In this document: in pieces, positions 38,648-51,365 of the stretch | Layout: every line of letters begins with the position of its first letter | How positions within the stretch are numbered: position 1 is the first letter of the stretch | Source: Streptomyces sp. NBC_00091 | GTDB lineage: Bacteria; Actinomycetota; Actinomycetes; Streptomycetales; Streptomycetaceae | Direction of reading: 5' to 3' | Length of the DNA stretch: 64,000 bases | Assembly (NCBI RefSeq): GCF_026343185.1 | Contig: NZ_JAPEMA010000003.1 | Coordinates: forward strand, 1 to 64,000 | Program-made: the position numbers and the translations under genes | Notes under the pieces: generated by a model | What the model was told of the DNA's origin: nothing | What the model saw: only the letters and a program-made list of their open reading frames with translations | The model's database searches: none

Positions 38648-38673
38648 GTGTCAGCTCCACACTTCCCGGACCG

Positions 38674-41600
38674 TCAGGAGTCCGTGTTGTCCATGGCGAG
38701 ACGGATCAGGGCGTCGGTGTCCATCGCGTCGATGTCCTCCGGGGCCGTGTCGTCCGGGTCTGCCGCCGCTTCCTGCGTGCCGCCCGCTTCGAGGCCGGCG
38801 AGGTCCAGCAGCACTTCCAGCAGGCCGGCCTCTCTGATCCGGGAGAGCGGCATCGAGGCGAGCGCCCGGCGGATCCGGTCCTCCTCCGGGTCGGTGTCGC
38901 CGAGGTCCCCGCACAGCTCGGTGAGCAGGTACGCGGCGAGCGCGGCCGGGTTGGGGTGGTCGAAGACGGCGGTGGCGGGCAGGGCCAGGCCGGTGGCCCT
39001 GCCGAGCCGGTTGCGCAGCTCGACCGCCGTCAGGGAGTCGAACCCGATGCCCTTGAACGGCTGGTCGGCGCCCACGCGCTGGGGCGACCCGTGGCCGAGT
39101 ACGCCGGCCACCTGGGTGCGGACCAGGTCCAGCAGTACGTCGGTCCGCTCGGCCGCCGGCAGGGCCGCCAGTCGCTGCGCGAGGCCCGCGTCGGTGGGGG
39201 CGGGCTCCTCGGCGGGCCGGGCGGCTTCCGGGATGCCGGCGAGGAGGGGGCTCGGCCGGGCGGAGGTGAAGCCCGGCGCGAAGCGCTGCCAGTCGATGTC
39301 GATGACCGTCAGGGTGTCGTCGCCCTGGCCGAGGGCCCGGGCGAGTGCGGCGAAGGCCGTGCCGGTGGGCAGTCCGGTCATGCCGGCCAGGCGCATCCGT
39401 TCGACGACGGTCTCGTCCGCGGCCATGCCGTTGTCGGCCCACGGGCCCCAGGCGATGGAGGTGGCGGGCAGGCCGTCGGCCCGCCGCTGCTCGGCCAGCG
39501 CGTCCAGGTAGGCATTGGCCGCCGCGTAATTGCCCTGACCCGCGCCGCCGACCGTGCCCGCGAAGGAGGAGAACAGGACGAACGCCGACAGGGCCAAGCC
39601 CATCTCAGCGGCCAGCTCGTGCAGATGACGCGCCGCGTCCGCCTTGGGGCCGAGGACCGTCGCCAGACGCTCCGGGGTCAGCCCGTCCAGCACACCGTCG
39701 TCCAGCACACCAGCCGCATGGAACACTGCGGACACCGGGTGCTCCACCAGCAGCTTCGCCACCGCGTCCCGGTCAGCCACATCACAGGCGGCAACCGTGG
39801 CGCTGACACCCGATTCGGCGAGTTCCGCCACCAGCTCGGCCGCGCCCGGAGCATCCAGACCCCGACGGCTCGTCAGGACCAGCTCCGTGGCACCCGCCGA
39901 GGCCAGCCAGCGGGCGACCCGGGAACCCAGGGCGCCCGTGCCACCCGTCACCAGCACCGGACCCTCCGGCCGCCACCCCTCGCCCACCACCGGAGCGAAC
40001 GGCGCACGCACCAGACGGCGGGCGAACACGCCCTCCGCACGGACCGCGACCTGATCCTCACCACCGCCGCCGGCCAGCACCGCACACAGCCGGGCCGCCG
40101 CAGCGTCGTCCAGGACCAGCGGAACGTCCACCAGACCGCCCCACCGCTGACCGAACTCCAGAGCGGCCACCCGGCCCAGACCCCACACCTGCGCCTGAAC
40201 CGGATCCACCACACGATCCGACGCACCGGTCGACACCGCGCCGCGGGTCACGCACCACAACCGGGCGCCGATGCCCGCATCGCCGAGCGCCTGCACGAGG
40301 GACAGCGAGCCCGCCACGTCCAGCAGCGACACCACACCGTCCACGGGGCCGACACCCGCCAGGGCCTCGGCCAGCTCCGTACGGGAACGACCGCCCCCGA
40401 CCAGCTCGACCACCTCGGCACCCGACGCCGACAACACCCCCACCAGCTCCGCACCCGCCTCCGCCGACGCCACCAGCCACCGGCCGGGCGCGGCCGGCTG
40501 CGCCGTGTCCACCGGCTGCCAGGTGACCTGGTAGAGGAGGTCGTCGAGGGCGTCCGTACCGCGTCGCGGTACGAGCCAGCTGGGGGCCGCGGGCTGTTCC
40601 GCGATGCGCGGCCAGAACCGCTCGTGCTGGAAGGCGTACGTCGGAAGGTCGGCGGGGGCCGCCGGTGCGCCCGCGAAGAGGGCGGGCAGATTGAGGGTGG
40701 CGCCGCGCGCGTGGGCTCGGCCGAGGGCTCCGAGCAGGGTGCGCGTCTCGGCGCGGTCGCGGCGCAGCAGGGGCAGGAGGGCTGCCGGCTCGTCGAGGCA
40801 GGCCTGTCCCATGGCGCTCAGGACGGCGTCGGGGCCGAGTTCGAGGTACGTACGCACCCCTGCCGCTTCCATGTGGCGCATGGCGTCGCGGAAGCGGACG
40901 GCCTCGCGGACGTGGCGCACCCAGTAGGAGGGGGACGTCAGTTCCTCGGCGGTGGCGAGGGTGCCAGTGAGGGTGGAGACGACCGGGATCTCGGAGGCGG
41001 AGTAGGTGAGGGATTCGGCGACCTCGCGGAAGGCCTCCAGCATCGGCTCCATGAGGGGCGAGTGGAAGGCGTGCGAGACGGTGAGGCGCTTGGTCTTGTG
41101 ACCCTGCCCGGCGAGCTGCGCGGCCACCTCCAGGACGGCCGCCTCCGCACCCGAAATCACCACGGACTGCGGGCCGTTGACCGCCGCGATGTCGACACCG
41201 GCCGACAGGAGCGGGCGCACCTCGTCCTCGGTGGCCTGGACGGAGACCATCGCCCCACCCTCCGGCAGCGCCCCCATCAGGGCGCCGCGGGCCGTGACCA
41301 GACGGGCCGCGTCGGCCAGGGACAGCACCCCGGCGACGTGCGCCGCCGCGATCTCGCCGATGGAGTGGCCGGCCATGAAGTCCGGGCGGATGCCGTAGGA
41401 CTCCAGCAGGCGGTACAGGGCCACCTCGACGGCGAAGAGGGCGGGCTGGGTGAACTCCGTGCGGTGGACCTCGTCCCCGCCGCCGAAGACGAGCTCCTTG
41501 AGGGGGAGGTCGAAGTGGGCGCACACCTCGTCGAAGGCCGCCGCGAACACCGGCTGGGCCTCGTACAGCTCACGGCCCATGCCCGGCCGCTGCGCGCCCT

Positions 41601-44600
41601 GCCCCGAGAAGAGGAACGCGGACGGGGCCGGTGCCTGGACCAGGTCGGTGTCCGCCTCTCCGCGTGCCACGGCGTCGAGCGCGCTCAGGTACTCGGTGCG
41701 GTCGGCTCCGATCACCACGGCCCGGTGCGGGAACAGTGCGCGGGTCGTGGCCAGGCCGCGTCCGACGGTGGCCGGGTCGAAGGCCGGCCGGTCCGCGATG
41801 TGGTCGCGCAGGCGGCGTGCCTGCCCGCGCAGTGCCTCCGCCGATGCGGCGGACAGCAGCCACGGCGCGGGGGTCTCGAGGGGCTGCGCCGCCTCGTCCG
41901 GGGTGTCGAGCGGGCTCTGTTCGAGCACCAGGTGCGCGTTGGTGCCGCTCATGCCGAAGGAGGACACGGCCGCGCGGCGCGGTCGGCCGGTCTCCGGCCA
42001 GGCCAGGCTCTCGGTGAGCAGGGCGACCGTACCGGCCTCCCAGTCCACGTGCGGGGTGGGCTCGTCCACGTGCAGGGTGCGGGGCAGGACGCCGTGGCGC
42101 ATCGCCATCACCATCTTGATGACGCCGCCGACACCGGCCGCGGCCTGAGTGTGGCCGATGTTGGACTTCAGGGAGCCCAGGTGCAGCGGCCGGTCCGCCG
42201 GGCGGTCCTGCCCGTACGTGGCCAGCAGCGCCTGCGCCTCGATCGGGTCCCCGAGCGGGGTGCCCGTACCGTGCGCCTCGACCGCGTCGACCTGGTCGGC
42301 CGTCAGACCGGCGTTGGCGAGCGCCTGACGGATGACTCGCTGCTGGGACGGGCCGTTGGGGGCGGTCAGGCCGTTGGAGGCACCGTCCTGGTTCACGGCC
42401 GAGCCGCGGATCACCGCGAGGACCTGGTGGCCGTTGCGGCGGGCGTCCGACAGCCGCTCCACGAGGAGCATGCCCACGCCCTCGGACCAGCCCGTGCCGT
42501 CCGCGGCGGCCGCGAACGGCTTGCAGCGGCCGTCGGGCGACAGGCCGCGCTGACGGCTGAAGTCGATGAAGGACTGCGGGGTCGACATGACGGTCACGCC
42601 GCCCGCCAGGGCCAGTTCGCATTCGCCGCGCCGAAGGGCCTCCGTCGCCAGGTGCAGGGCCACCAGCGACGAGGAGCAGGCGGTGTCGACGGTCAGCGCG
42701 GGCCCTTCGAGGCCCAGGGCGTAGGCGATGCGGCCGGAGGCCACGCTGCCGGCGCCGCCCGTGCCGAGGTAGCCCTCCAGGCTCTCGGCGGACTGCGACA
42801 CCAGGGCCGTGTAGTCCTGGCCGTTGGTGCCCACGAAGACGCCGGTCCCGCTGCCGCGCGCCACGCTCGGGGGCAGTCCGGCGCGTTCGAACGCCTCCCA
42901 CGCCACCTCCAGCAGCAGGCGCTGCTGGGGGTCCATGGCGAGGGCCTCGCGCGGGGAGATCCCGAAGAAGCCGGCGTCGAAGTCGGCCGCGTGCTGGAGG
43001 AAGCCGCCGTGCTGGGTGTACGTCGTCCCCTGGTGCTCGGGGTCCGGGTCGTAGAGCGCCCCGATGTTCCAGCCCCGGTCGCGCGGGAAGGGCGAGATCG
43101 CGTCGGCCTCTGACGCCACGAGGCGCCACAGGTCCTCGGGGGAGCCGACGTCGCCGGGGAAGCGGCAGCTCATGCCGACGATGGCGATCGGCTCGTCGCT
43201 GCCGACCACGCGGCGCACGTGGGCCGGTCCGGTACCGGCGCCGCCGAGGAGTTCGGTGCGCAGGTGGGCCACGAGCGCGGCCGGGGTCGGGTAGTCGTAG
43301 ACCAGGGTCGCGGGCAGCGGCAGCCCGGTCGCGGTGCCGAGCCGGGTACGGAACTCGACGGCGGTCATCGAGTCGAAGCCGAAGTCGCGGAAGGCCCGCT
43401 CGGGGTCCGCGGTCTCCTGCGCGGTGTGTCCGAGGACGGTCGCGATGGTGTCGCGGACCAGGTCGAGCAGGACGTGTCCGGGGTCCTCGGCCAACTCCAG
43501 GCGCTTCGCCAGCGGCGACGCCGGCTCCGCCTGCCCGGCCGGGGCGTAGCCGGTGCCGGGCCAGTAGCGCTGGCGCTGGAAGGGGTACGTGGGCAGGTCG
43601 ACGCGGCGGCCGGCGAGGAGCGGGGTCCAGTCGACGGGCAGGCCGCGGGTCCAGGCCTCGGCCAAGGCGCCGAGGAAGGCGTCGGGCTCGGGGCGGTCCT
43701 TGCGCAGCAGGGGGGTGAGGAGCCCGGAGAACTCCTCCGGGAGCGACTCCCCCGCCATGGCGGCAAGGACGCCCTGCGGACCCAGCTCCAGGAAGTGGCC
43801 CACGCCCTGCTCCTCGGCGAGGTACCGGACCCCGTCGGCGAAGCGGACGGCATCACGGACGTGCTGGACCCAGTAGGCGGCCGTGAACTCGGTGATCTGC
43901 CCGCCGGTGACGTTCGAGACCACCGGTATCTCGGGAGCGGAGTGGGTGAGGGATTCCGCGACCTCACGGAACGCGCCGAGCATGGGCTCCATGAGCGGCG
44001 AGTGGAAGGCGTGCGAGACCGTGAGGCGCTTGGTCTTGCGACCCTGCCCGGCCAGCCGCTCGGCCACCTCCAGGACAGCCTCTTCGGCGCCCGAAATCAC
44101 CACGGACTGCGGGCCGTTGACCGCAGCGATGTCGACACCGGCCGACAGCAGCGGGCGTATCTCCTGCTCAGTGGCACGGATCGAGACCATCGCCCCGCCC
44201 TCCGGCAGGGCTCCCATCAGGGCACCACGGGCCGCCACCAGACGGGCCGCGTCCGCCAGGGAGAGGACCCCGGCCACGTGCGCCGCCGCGATCTCACCGA
44301 TCGAGTGACCCGCCACGAAGTCCGGACGCAGACCCAGAGACTCCGCCAGCCGGTACAGCGCCACCTCGACCGCGAAGAGGGCCGGCTGGGTGATCTCCGT
44401 GCGGTGGACCTCCTCGCCGCCGTCGAAGACGAGCTCCTTGAGGGGGAGGTCGAAGTGGGCGCACACCTCGTCGAAGGCGGCCGCGAACACCGGCTGGGCC
44501 TCGTACAGTTCACGGCCCATCCCCGGACGCTGCGCACCCTGACCGGAGAACAGGAAGGCGAACTTCCCGCCGGAGACCGCGCCCTCGACGGCGCCGGACG

Positions 44601-47600
44601 CCGAGCGGCCCTCGGCCAGGGCCTCCAGCCCGGCCAGCAGACCCGCACGGTCCCCCGCCACCACCGCCGCACGCGCACCCAGCACGGCCCTCGAGGTCGC
44701 CAGCGAAAAGGCCACATCGGCCGGGTCCAGCTCCGGATCGCCTGACACCCGCTCCAGCAGTCGGCCCGCCTGGGCCCGTACCGCCTCCGCGTCCCGCCCC
44801 GACACCACCCACACCGGAAGTCCCGCGGTGGGGGTGACGGGGTCGGCGGCGGCGGGCTCCTGCGGGGCCTCCTGGAGGATGGTGTGGGCGTTGGTGCCGC
44901 TGATGCCGAAGGAGGACACGGCGGCCCGGCGCGGTTCGCCCGTCTCGGGCCACGGCACCGGCTCGGTCAGCAGGCGCACGGCGCCCGCCGACCAGTCCAC
45001 GTGCGGGGTCGGCTCGTCCACGTGCAGGGTCATGGGCACGACGCCGTGGCGCATCGCCATGACCATCTTGATGACGCCGGCCATGCCCGCCGCGGCCTGG
45101 GTGTGGCCCAGGTTCGACTTGACCGAGCCCAGCAGCAGCGGCCGGTCCTCCTCGCGGTCCTGGCCGTAGGTGGCGAGGAGGGCCTGGGCCTCGATGGGGT
45201 CGCCGAGGGTGGTGCCCGTGCCGTGCGCTTCCACCACGTCGACCTGGCGTGCCGTCAACTGTGCCTTGGACAGGGCCTGTTCGATGACGCGCTGCTGCGA
45301 GGGGCCGTTCGGGGCGGTCATGCCGTTGGACGCGCCGTCCTGGTTCACCGCCGAGCCCTGCACGATGGCGAGCACCTGGTGCCCGTTGCGCCGTGCGTCG
45401 GAGAGGCGTTCCAGCAGGACCATGCCGACGCCCTCGGACCACGAGGTGCCGTCGGCTCCCGCGGCGAAGGGCTTGCAGCGGCCGTCGGCGGCCAGGCCGC
45501 GCTGGCGGCTGAACTCCACGAAGGTGTTCGGGCTGGACATGACGGTGACGCCGCCCGCGAGGGCCATGGTGCACTCGCCCTGCCGCAGCGCCTGGCCGGC
45601 GAGGTGTACCGACACCAGGGAGGAGGAGCAGGCCGTGTCCACGGTGACCGCGGGGCCTTCGAGACCCAGGGTGTAGGCGATGCGGCCCGACGCGATGCTG
45701 CCGGCGCTGCCGTTGCCCGCGTAGCCCTCCAGGCCCTCCTCGTCGTGGAGGAGGTTGACGTAGTCGTGGTACATGACGCCGGTGAAGACGCCGGTCCGGC
45801 TGCCGCGCACGGAGGTCGGGGAGATCCCGGCGCGTTCGAAGGCCTCCCACGCGGTCTCCAGCAGCAGCCGCTGCTGGGGGTCCATGGCGAGGGCCTCGCG
45901 CGGGGAGATCCCGAAGAACACGGGGTCGAAGTCGGCGGCCCCGTCGAGGAAGCCGCCCTCGCGGACGTACGAGGTTCCGGCGTGTGCGGGGTCGGGGTGG
46001 TAGAGGGAGTCGATGTCCCAGCCGCGGTCGGCGGGGAAGTCCGCGATGGCGTCGCCGCCGGAGAGCACCAGTTGCCACAGGTCCTCGGGGGAGCGGACGC
46101 CGCCAGGGAAGCGGCAGCTCATGCCGACGATGGCGATCGGCTCGTCGGCGGGCAGCGGGGCGGCCGCCGTGGCGGGTGCCTTCGCGTCGCCGGTCTCGAC
46201 GAGGCGCGCCTTCAGGTAGGCGACGAGGGAGGCCGGGGTCGGCTGGTCGAAGATGAGGGTCGCGGGCAGCCGCAGGCCGGTGACGGCGCTGAGCCGGTTG
46301 CGCAGTTCCACGGCGGACAGGGAGTCGAAGCCGAGGTCCTTGAAGACCTGCGTCGGCTCCGGGGAGCCCGGTGCGCGGTGGCCGAGTACGGACGTGACCT
46401 CGGTGACCACCAGGTCGTGGAGGGTCCGCGTCTGCTGGGCTTCGGGCAGGCCGGCCAGCCGCTGTCCGAGGGAGGAGCCCCCGGTACGGGGCGCCGCGCC
46501 GGCGGTCGGCCGCAGCGGAGGTGCTGCGGCGAGTCCGCGCAGGACGGGCGACAAGGAGGGGCCGGTGGGAAGCGCCTTGAGGTCGAGGCGCATGGGGAAC
46601 AGCACGGCCCGGTCGAGGGCGGGGGCGGTGTCGAGGAGGGCGAGGGCTTCCTCGGTGGCGAGGGGGGCCATGCCGCCGCGGTTGATGCGGTCGACGTCGG
46701 TGGCGTCGAGGCTGCCGGTCATGCCGCTGCGCTCGGCCCACAGACCCCAGGCGAGGGAGAGGCCCGGCAGGCCGAGGGAGCGCCGGTGCTGGGCGAGGGC
46801 GTCCAGGTAGGCGTTGGCGGCCGCGTAGTTGCCCTGGCCGGGAGCGCCCAGCAGGCCGGCGACGGAGGAGAAGAGGACGAACGCCGACAGGTCCAGGCCG
46901 GCGGTGAGTTCGTGGAGGTTGCGGGCGGCGTCCACCTTCGGGCGCAGCACCGTCTCGAGGCGTTGCGGGGTGAGGGACTCGATCACGCCGTCGTCCACCA
47001 CTCCGGCCGTGTGGATGACGGCGGTGAGGGGGTGGGCGGCGGGGATCGTGGCCAGGAGGGCGGTCAGGGCCTCACGGTCGGCCGCGTCGCAGGCGGCGAC
47101 GGTCGTGGCGGCGCCCAGTTCGGCCAGTTCGGCCACCAGGTCCTCGGCTCCGCCGGAGCGGCTGGCCAGGAGCAGGTGGCGGACGCCGTGCTGCGTCACC
47201 AGGTGGCGGGCCACCGCGCGGCCGAGGACACCCGTGCCGCCGGTGATCAGGACGGTGCCGCCCTCGGCGAAGGACAGGCCCTCGGAGGCCGGTGCGGCAG
47301 GGGTGCGGGTCAGGCGCGGGACGCGTACCGATCCCCCGCGCACCGCGAGCTGCGGCTCCGCGGACGTCAGATACGGGGCCGGGTCCGCGTTCTCGTCGAG
47401 GTCCAGGAGGTGGAAACGGCCCGGGTGTTCCGACTGCGCCGAGCGCACCAGGCCCCACACCGCCGCACCCGCCAGGTTACGGACCTCATCGCCCACGGCC
47501 CCACGGGTCACGAACACCAGCCGCTCCTCCCCCGCATCCGCGAGGGACTCCTGGAGGGCCCCGAGGACCCCGGCCACGGCCGCCCGGACACCGGCGGAGG

Positions 47601-50600
47601 TGTCCACCTCGCACACCGCGCCCGCGGGCACGGGCTCGCCTGCCGGGGCGGCCACCCAGTCCAGCGCGAACAGGGTGTCGGCGGTCCGGGTCAGCCCGCC
47701 CGGGGTCATCGGCCGCAGGGTGAGGGAGGCGATGGTGGCCACCGGGAGGCCGGCTTCGTCGGTGGCGGTCAGTGCGACCGCGTCCTCGCCGGCCGGGGTC
47801 AGCCGGACGCGCAGGGTGCGCGCGCCGGTGGCGTGCAGGGCGACCTCGCGCCAGGCGAACGGCAGTCGGGCCTCGCCGCTGGCGGGGAGCAGGCTGCCCG
47901 CGCCGGCCGCCTGGAGGGCGGCGTCGAGGAGGGCCGGGTGGAGGCCGAAGCGGCCCGCGGCCTCCTGCTGGTCGCGGTCGAGGCCGACCTCCGCGTACAC
48001 CTCGTCGCCGAGCCGCCAGGCCGCGCGCAGACCCTGGAACGCGGGCCCGTAGGCGAATCCGGAGTCGGCCAGGCGGGTGTAGAAGGGGTCCAGGTCGACG
48101 GCCTCGGCTCCGGCGGGGGGCCAGGTCCCGCCGAGGCCGGGGTCGGTAGTGGTGGGGTCGGTGGCGGTGGGGGCGGCCGGGGCGAGCACGCCCTCGGCGT
48201 GCCGGGTCCAGGCGCCGTCCTCGTGGCGGGCGTACGCGGTGACCGTGCGCCGGCCGTCCGGGTCGGCGGGGCCGACGGCGAGCTGGACCTGGACGCCGCC
48301 CCGCTCGGGCAGCACCAGCGGGGCTTCCAGGGTCAGTTCCTCGAGCAGCCCGCAGCCGACCTGGTCGCCGGCCCGGACCGCGAGTTCCACGAAGGCGGTG
48401 CCGGGCAGCAGGACCGTGCCGGCCACCGCGTGGTCGGCCAGCCAGGGCTGCGCGGTCACCGACAGGCGGCCGGTGAACAGGAGGTCGTCGGAGGCGGCGA
48501 CGGTCACCATCGCGCCGAGCAGGGGGTGGCCGGCCGGGTCCAGGCCGGCCGAGGTCACGTCGCCGGCCCCGCCGGCGCCCTGCAGCCAGTACCGCTCGCG
48601 CTGGAAGGCGTACGTGGGCAGGTCGACCCGCCGGGCGCCGGGGAACAGGGCGTCCCAGTCCACCGCGACGCCCTGGGTGTGGGCCTCGGCGAGGGCCCTG
48701 GTGAAGGCGGCCGGCTCCGGCTGGTCGCGGCGCAGGGCGGTGCTCCAGCGGATGTCGGTGTCCTCGTCGAGGCAGTTCTGCCCCATGGCGGTGAGGACTC
48801 CGTCGGGGCCGAGTTCCACGAAGGTGGTGACGCCGTGGTCCGCGAGGGTGCGGACGCCGTCGTGGAAGCGGACCGTCTGGCGGACGTGGCGCACCCAGTA
48901 CTCGGGCGAGCCGAGTTCTTCGGCGGTGGCGATGCGGCCGGTCACGTTGGAGACGACGGGGATGGCGGGCGGGTGGAAGGCCAGTCGGGCGACGACCGCG
49001 CGGAACCGGTCGAGCATCGGTTCCATCAGCAGGGAGTGGAAGGCGTGGCTGACCTTGAGCCGCTTGGTGCGGTGGCCGGCGGCGGCGAGGTGCGCGGCGG
49101 TGTCCAGTACGGCGGTTTCGGTACCGGAGATGACCACGGACTGCGGTCCGTTGACGGCGGCGATGTCGACGCCGGGGGTGAGGAGTGCGCGGACCTCTTC
49201 CTCGGGTGCCTCGACGGCGACCATGGCGCCGCCCTCGGGCAGGGACTGCATGAGCCGGCCGCGGGCGGCGACGAGCGCGGCCGCGTCGGCGAGCGGGAGC
49301 ATGCCCGACACGTGTGCGGCGACCAGTTCGCCCACCGAGTGGCCGAGGAGGAAGTCGGGGCGCAGGCCGTGGCTCTCGGCGAGGCGGAAGAGGGCCACTT
49401 CGAGGGCGAAGAGGCCGGCCTGGGTGTACTCGGTGCGGCCGAGGAGCGGGGAGCCGTCGAAGACGACGTCCCGTACGGGGGTGTCGAAGTAGCGGTCGAG
49501 GTGGGCGCAGGCCTGGTCGAAGGCCTCGGCGAAGACGGGGTACGCGGCGTGCAGCTCCCGTCCCATGCCGGGCCGTTGGGCGCCCTGGCCGGTGAAGAGG
49601 AACGCCGTGCGGGGGTCGGGGCGGGCCGTGCCGTGGACGAGGTTCTCGGCGGTCGCGCCGTCGGACAGGGCCCGCAGGCCCTCGCGGAGCTCGTCGGCGG
49701 TGGCGCCGAGGACCACGGCGCGGTGGCCGAGGGCGGCGCGGGCGGTGGCGAGGGTGTGGCCGGTGTCGGCGAGGGGGGCGCCGGCGGTGGTGTGGTCCAG
49801 GAGGCTGCGGGCCTGGGCGCGCAGCGCTTCGGGGCTGCGGGCCGAGAGGGGCCAGGCCACGACCGGGGGGAGCGGGGCAGGGGCGGCCTCCGGCTCCCCG
49901 TCGGGGGTGTGCGGCTCGGGCTGTTCGAGGATCAGGTGGGCGTTGGTGCCGCTGATGCCGAAGGAGGACACGGCGGCGCGGCGGGGCGCTCCGGTCCGCG
50001 GCCAGTCGGTGTTCTCGGTGAGCAGGGAGACCGCTCCGGCGTTCCAGTCGACGTGCGGGGTGGGCTCGTCGACGTGGAGGGTCTTGGGGAGGACGCCGTG
50101 GCGCATCGCCTCGACCATCTTGATGACGCCGGCGACGCCCGCGGCGGCCTGGGTGTGGCCGAGGTTGGACTTGACGGAGCCCAGCAGCAGCGGCCGGTCG
50201 TCGGGGGTGCGGTCCTGGCCGTAGGTGGCGAGCAGGGCCTGGGCCTCGATGGGGTCGCCGAGGGTGGTGCCGGTGCCGTGGGCTTCCACGGCGTCGACCT
50301 CCCGGGCGGTGAGGCGGGCCTGTTCCAGGGCCTGGCGGATGACGCGCTGCTGTGAGGGGCCGTTGGGGACGGTGAGGCCGCTGCTGGCGCCGTCTTGGTT
50401 GACGGCGGAGCCGCGGATGACGGCGAGGACGGGGTGGCCGTGGCGGCGGGCGTCGGAGAGCTTCTCCAGCAGGAGGAGGCCCGCGCCCTCGCCCCAGCCG
50501 GTTCCGTCGGCGGCGGCGGCGAAGGGCTTGCAGCGGCCGTCGGGGGCCAGGCCGCGCTGCTGGCTGAAGTCGACGAACAGGTCGGGGTTGGCCATGACGG

Positions 50601-51294
50601 TGACCCCGCCGGCCAGGGCCATCGTGCATTCGCCCTGGCGCAGGGCCTGGGCGGCCAGGTGGAGGGCGACGAGGGAGGAGGAGCAGGCCGTGTCGATGGT
50701 GACGGCGGGGCCCTCCAGGCCGAGGACGTAGGAGACGCGGCCGGAGGCGACGCTGCCGGCGTTGCCGCTGCCGAGGTACACCTCGACGCCTTCGGGCAGG
50801 TCGCGGGGGCCGGTGGCGTAGTCGTGGTGCATGACGCCGGCGAAGACGCCGGTGCGGCTGCCGCGCAGCGAGGTGGGGTCGAGGCCGGCGCGTTCGAAGG
50901 CCTCCCAGGCGGTTTCCAGGAGGAGCCGCTGCTGGGGGTCCATGGCGAGGGCCTCGCGCGGGGAGATCCCGAAGAAGGCGGCGTCGAACTCGGCGGCGCC
51001 TTCCAGGAAGCCGCCGTCGCGGACGTAGCTGGTGCCCTGGTGGTCGGGGTCGGGGTGGTAGACGGCGTCGAGGTCCCAGCCGCGGTCGGCCGGGAAGCCG
51101 GCCACGGCGTCGCGGCCGTCGGCGACGAGCCGCCACAGCTCCTCGGGGGAGCGGACGCCGCCGGGGTAGCGGCAGCTCATCGACACGATCGCGACCGGTT
51201 CGGGCTCCTCGGCGGACCGCAGCCGTTCCCGGGTCTGGTGGAGTTCGGCCGTCATCCACCGGAGGTGGTCGAGCATCTTTTCTTCGTTTGTCAT
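38674..51294 (-). CDS. Type I PKS, three modules: KS-AT-DH-KR-ACP / KS-AT-ACP / KS-AT-KR-ACP
   Basis: This 4206-aa PKS opens with docking helix [20 protein letters not shown]. Module 1: KS ~31-458, AT ~558-898 (GHSVGE, SHAFH: malonyl), DH ~918-1198 ([20 protein letters not shown]), KR ~1345-1525 (VVDDG), ACP ~1618-1695. Module 2: KS ~1717-2140, AT ~2248-2574 (GHSIGE, SHAFH: malonyl), ACP ~2605-2678; AT runs straight to ACP with no reductive domain, so a ketone is kept. Module 3: KS ~2700-3125, AT ~3228-3565 (malonyl), KR ~3768-3948 (VLDDG), ACP ~4051-4121. The C-terminal docking tail ends [15 protein letters not shown]. Predicted products are the C14=C15 alkene, C13 ketone and C11 hydroxyl. 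The ATG overlaps the stop of a fossil docking tail rather than that of the neighbouring flavoenzyme gene. Confidence 0.95.
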   Translation of the reverse strand: MTNEEKMLDHLRWMTAELHQTRERLRSAEEPEPVAIVSMSCRYPGGVRSPEELWRLVADGRDAVAGFPADRGWDLDAVYHPDPDHQGTSYVRDGGFLEGAAEFDAAFFGISPREALAMDPQQRLLLETAWEAFERAGLDPTSLRGSRTGVFAGVMHHDYATGPRDLPEGVEVYLGSGNAGSVASGRVSYVLGLEGPAVTIDTACSSSLVALHLAAQALRQGECTMALAGGVTVMANPDLFVDFSQQRGLAPDGRCKPFAAAADGTGWGEGAGLLLLEKLSDARRHGHPVLAVIRGSAVNQDGASSGLTVPNGPSQQRVIRQALEQARLTAREVDAVEAHGTGTTLGDPIEAQALLATYGQDRTPDDRPLLLGSVKSNLGHTQAAAGVAGVIKMVEAMRHGVLPKTLHVDEPTPHVDWNAGAVSLLTENTDWPRTGAPRRAAVSSFGISGTNAHLILEQPEPHTPDGEPEAAPAPLPPVVAWPLSARSPEALRAQARSLLDHTTAGAPLADTGHTLATARAALGHRAVVLGATADELREGLRALSDGATAENLVHGTARPDPRTAFLFTGQGAQRPGMGRELHAAYPVFAEAFDQACAHLDRYFDTPVRDVVFDGSPLLGRTEYTQAGLFALEVALFRLAESHGLRPDFLLGHSVGELVAAHVSGMLPLADAAALVAARGRLMQSLPEGGAMVAVEAPEEEVRALLTPGVDIAAVNGPQSVVISGTETAVLDTAAHLAAAGHRTKRLKVSHAFHSLLMEPMLDRFRAVVARLAFHPPAIPVVSNVTGRIATAEELGSPEYWVRHVRQTVRFHDGVRTLADHGVTTFVELGPDGVLTAMGQNCLDEDTDIRWSTALRRDQPEPAAFTRALAEAHTQGVAVDWDALFPGARRVDLPTYAFQRERYWLQGAGGAGDVTSAGLDPAGHPLLGAMVTVAASDDLLFTGRLSVTAQPWLADHAVAGTVLLPGTAFVELAVRAGDQVGCGLLEELTLEAPLVLPERGGVQVQLAVGPADPDGRRTVTAYARHEDGAWTRHAEGVLAPAAPTATDPTTTDPGLGGTWPPAGAEAVDLDPFYTRLADSGFAYGPAFQGLRAAWRLGDEVYAEVGLDRDQQEAAGRFGLHPALLDAALQAAGAGSLLPASGEARLPFAWREVALHATGARTLRVRLTPAGEDAVALTATDEAGLPVATIASLTLRPMTPGGLTRTADTLFALDWVAAPAGEPVPAGAVCEVDTSAGVRAAVAGVLGALQESLADAGEERLVFVTRGAVGDEVRNLAGAAVWGLVRSAQSEHPGRFHLLDLDENADPAPYLTSAEPQLAVRGGSVRVPRLTRTPAAPASEGLSFAEGGTVLITGGTGVLGRAVARHLVTQHGVRHLLLASRSGGAEDLVAELAELGAATTVAACDAADREALTALLATIPAAHPLTAVIHTAGVVDDGVIESLTPQRLETVLRPKVDAARNLHELTAGLDLSAFVLFSSVAGLLGAPGQGNYAAANAYLDALAQHRRSLGLPGLSLAWGLWAERSGMTGSLDATDVDRINRGGMAPLATEEALALLDTAPALDRAVLFPMRLDLKALPTGPSLSPVLRGLAAAPPLRPTAGAAPRTGGSSLGQRLAGLPEAQQTRTLHDLVVTEVTSVLGHRAPGSPEPTQVFKDLGFDSLSAVELRNRLSAVTGLRLPATLIFDQPTPASLVAYLKARLVETGDAKAPATAAAPLPADEPIAIVGMSCRFPGGVRSPEDLWQLVLSGGDAIADFPADRGWDIDSLYHPDPAHAGTSYVREGGFLDGAADFDPVFFGISPREALAMDPQQRLLLETAWEAFERAGISPTSVRGSRTGVFTGVMYHDYVNLLHDEEGLEGYAGNGSAGSIASGRIAYTLGLEGPAVTVDTACSSSLVSVHLAGQALRQGECTMALAGGVTVMSSPNTFVEFSRQRGLAADGRCKPFAAGADGTSWSEGVGMVLLERLSDARRNGHQVLAIVQGSAVNQDGASNGMTAPNGPSQQRVIEQALSKAQLTARQVDVVEAHGTGTTLGDPIEAQALLATYGQDREEDRPLLLGSVKSNLGHTQAAAGMAGVIKMVMAMRHGVVPMTLHVDEPTPHVDWSAGAVRLLTEPVPWPETGEPRRAAVSSFGISGTNAHTILQEAPQEPAAADPVTPTAGLPVWVVSGRDAEAVRAQAGRLLERVSGDPELDPADVAFSLATSRAVLGARAAVVAGDRAGLLAGLEALAEGRSASGAVEGAVSGGKFAFLFSGQGAQRPGMGRELYEAQPVFAAAFDEVCAHFDLPLKELVFDGGEEVHRTEITQPALFAVEVALYRLAESLGLRPDFVAGHSIGEIAAAHVAGVLSLADAARLVAARGALMGALPEGGAMVSIRATEQEIRPLLSAGVDIAAVNGPQSVVISGAEEAVLEVAERLAGQGRKTKRLTVSHAFHSPLMEPMLGAFREVAESLTHSAPEIPVVSNVTGGQITEFTAAYWVQHVRDAVRFADGVRYLAEEQGVGHFLELGPQGVLAAMAGESLPEEFSGLLTPLLRKDRPEPDAFLGALAEAWTRGLPVDWTPLLAGRRVDLPTYPFQRQRYWPGTGYAPAGQAEPASPLAKRLELAEDPGHVLLDLVRDTIATVLGHTAQETADPERAFRDFGFDSMTAVEFRTRLGTATGLPLPATLVYDYPTPAALVAHLRTELLGGAGTGPAHVRRVVGSDEPIAIVGMSCRFPGDVGSPEDLWRLVASEADAISPFPRDRGWNIGALYDPDPEHQGTTYTQHGGFLQHAADFDAGFFGISPREALAMDPQQRLLLEVAWEAFERAGLPPSVARGSGTGVFVGTNGQDYTALVSQSAESLEGYLGTGGAGSVASGRIAYALGLEGPALTVDTACSSSLVALHLATEALRRGECELALAGGVTVMSTPQSFIDFSRQRGLSPDGRCKPFAAAADGTGWSEGVGMLLVERLSDARRNGHQVLAVIRGSAVNQDGASNGLTAPNGPSQQRVIRQALANAGLTADQVDAVEAHGTGTPLGDPIEAQALLATYGQDRPADRPLHLGSLKSNIGHTQAAAGVGGVIKMVMAMRHGVLPRTLHVDEPTPHVDWEAGTVALLTESLAWPETGRPRRAAVSSFGMSGTNAHLVLEQSPLDTPDEAAQPLETPAPWLLSAASAEALRGQARRLRDHIADRPAFDPATVGRGLATTRALFPHRAVVIGADRTEYLSALDAVARGEADTDLVQAPAPSAFLFSGQGAQRPGMGRELYEAQPVFAAAFDEVCAHFDLPLKELVFGGGDEVHRTEFTQPALFAVEVALYRLLESYGIRPDFMAGHSIGEIAAAHVAGVLSLADAARLVTARGALMGALPEGGAMVSVQATEDEVRPLLSAGVDIAAVNGPQSVVISGAEAAVLEVAAQLAGQGHKTKRLTVSHAFHSPLMEPMLEAFREVAESLTYSASEIPVVSTLTGTLATAEELTSPSYWVRHVREAVRFRDAMRHMEAAGVRTYLELGPDAVLSAMGQACLDEPAALLPLLRRDRAETRTLLGALGRAHARGATLNLPALFAGAPAAPADLPTYAFQHERFWPRIAEQPAAPSWLVPRRGTDALDDLLYQVTWQPVDTAQPAAPGRWLVASAEAGAELVGVLSASGAEVVELVGGGRSRTELAEALAGVGPVDGVVSLLDVAGSLSLVQALGDAGIGARLWCVTRGAVSTGASDRVVDPVQAQVWGLGRVAALEFGQRWGGLVDVPLVLDDAAAARLCAVLAGGGGEDQVAVRAEGVFARRLVRAPFAPVVGEGWRPEGPVLVTGGTGALGSRVARWLASAGATELVLTSRRGLDAPGAAELVAELAESGVSATVAACDVADRDAVAKLLVEHPVSAVFHAAGVLDDGVLDGLTPERLATVLGPKADAARHLHELAAEMGLALSAFVLFSSFAGTVGGAGQGNYAAANAYLDALAEQRRADGLPATSIAWGPWADNGMAADETVVERMRLAGMTGLPTGTAFAALARALGQGDDTLTVIDIDWQRFAPGFTSARPSPLLAGIPEAARPAEEPAPTDAGLAQRLAALPAAERTDVLLDLVRTQVAGVLGHGSPQRVGADQPFKGIGFDSLTAVELRNRLGRATGLALPATAVFDHPNPAALAAYLLTELCGDLGDTDPEEDRIRRALASMPLSRIREAGLLEVLLDLAGLEAGGTQEAAADPDDTAPEDIDAMDTDALIRLAMDNTDS

Positions 51295-51365
51295 GACGTA
51301 CCGAAACTCCCGTTGATCAGGTCGAAGAGGCTGTCCCCGGCGGCGGACCGGGCGGGGTTGCCGTC
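51291..51365 (-). pseudogene. Fossil C-terminal docking tail of a PKS
   Basis: Between the flavoenzyme stop and the three-module PKS start, the minus strand encodes [20 protein letters not shown] followed by FGTS and TGA. This matches the C-terminal docking tails of the other PKSs here (TDEELFDILNGEIGI at 60012; [15 protein letters not shown] at 33851). Its TGA (51291-51293) overlaps the PKS ATG (51292-51294) in the ATGA coupling arrangement. No start codon or upstream PKS domain remains; upstream the frame runs into the flavoenzyme gene. It is too short to be a gene and is best read as the 3' remnant of a PKS that once directly preceded the three-module PKS. Confidence 0.7.

Noticed and set aside
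44884..50355. Long plus-strand open frame opposite the three-module PKS
   Set aside because: Same antisense effect; low-complexity translation, no ribosome binding site, fully covered by well-supported PKS domains.
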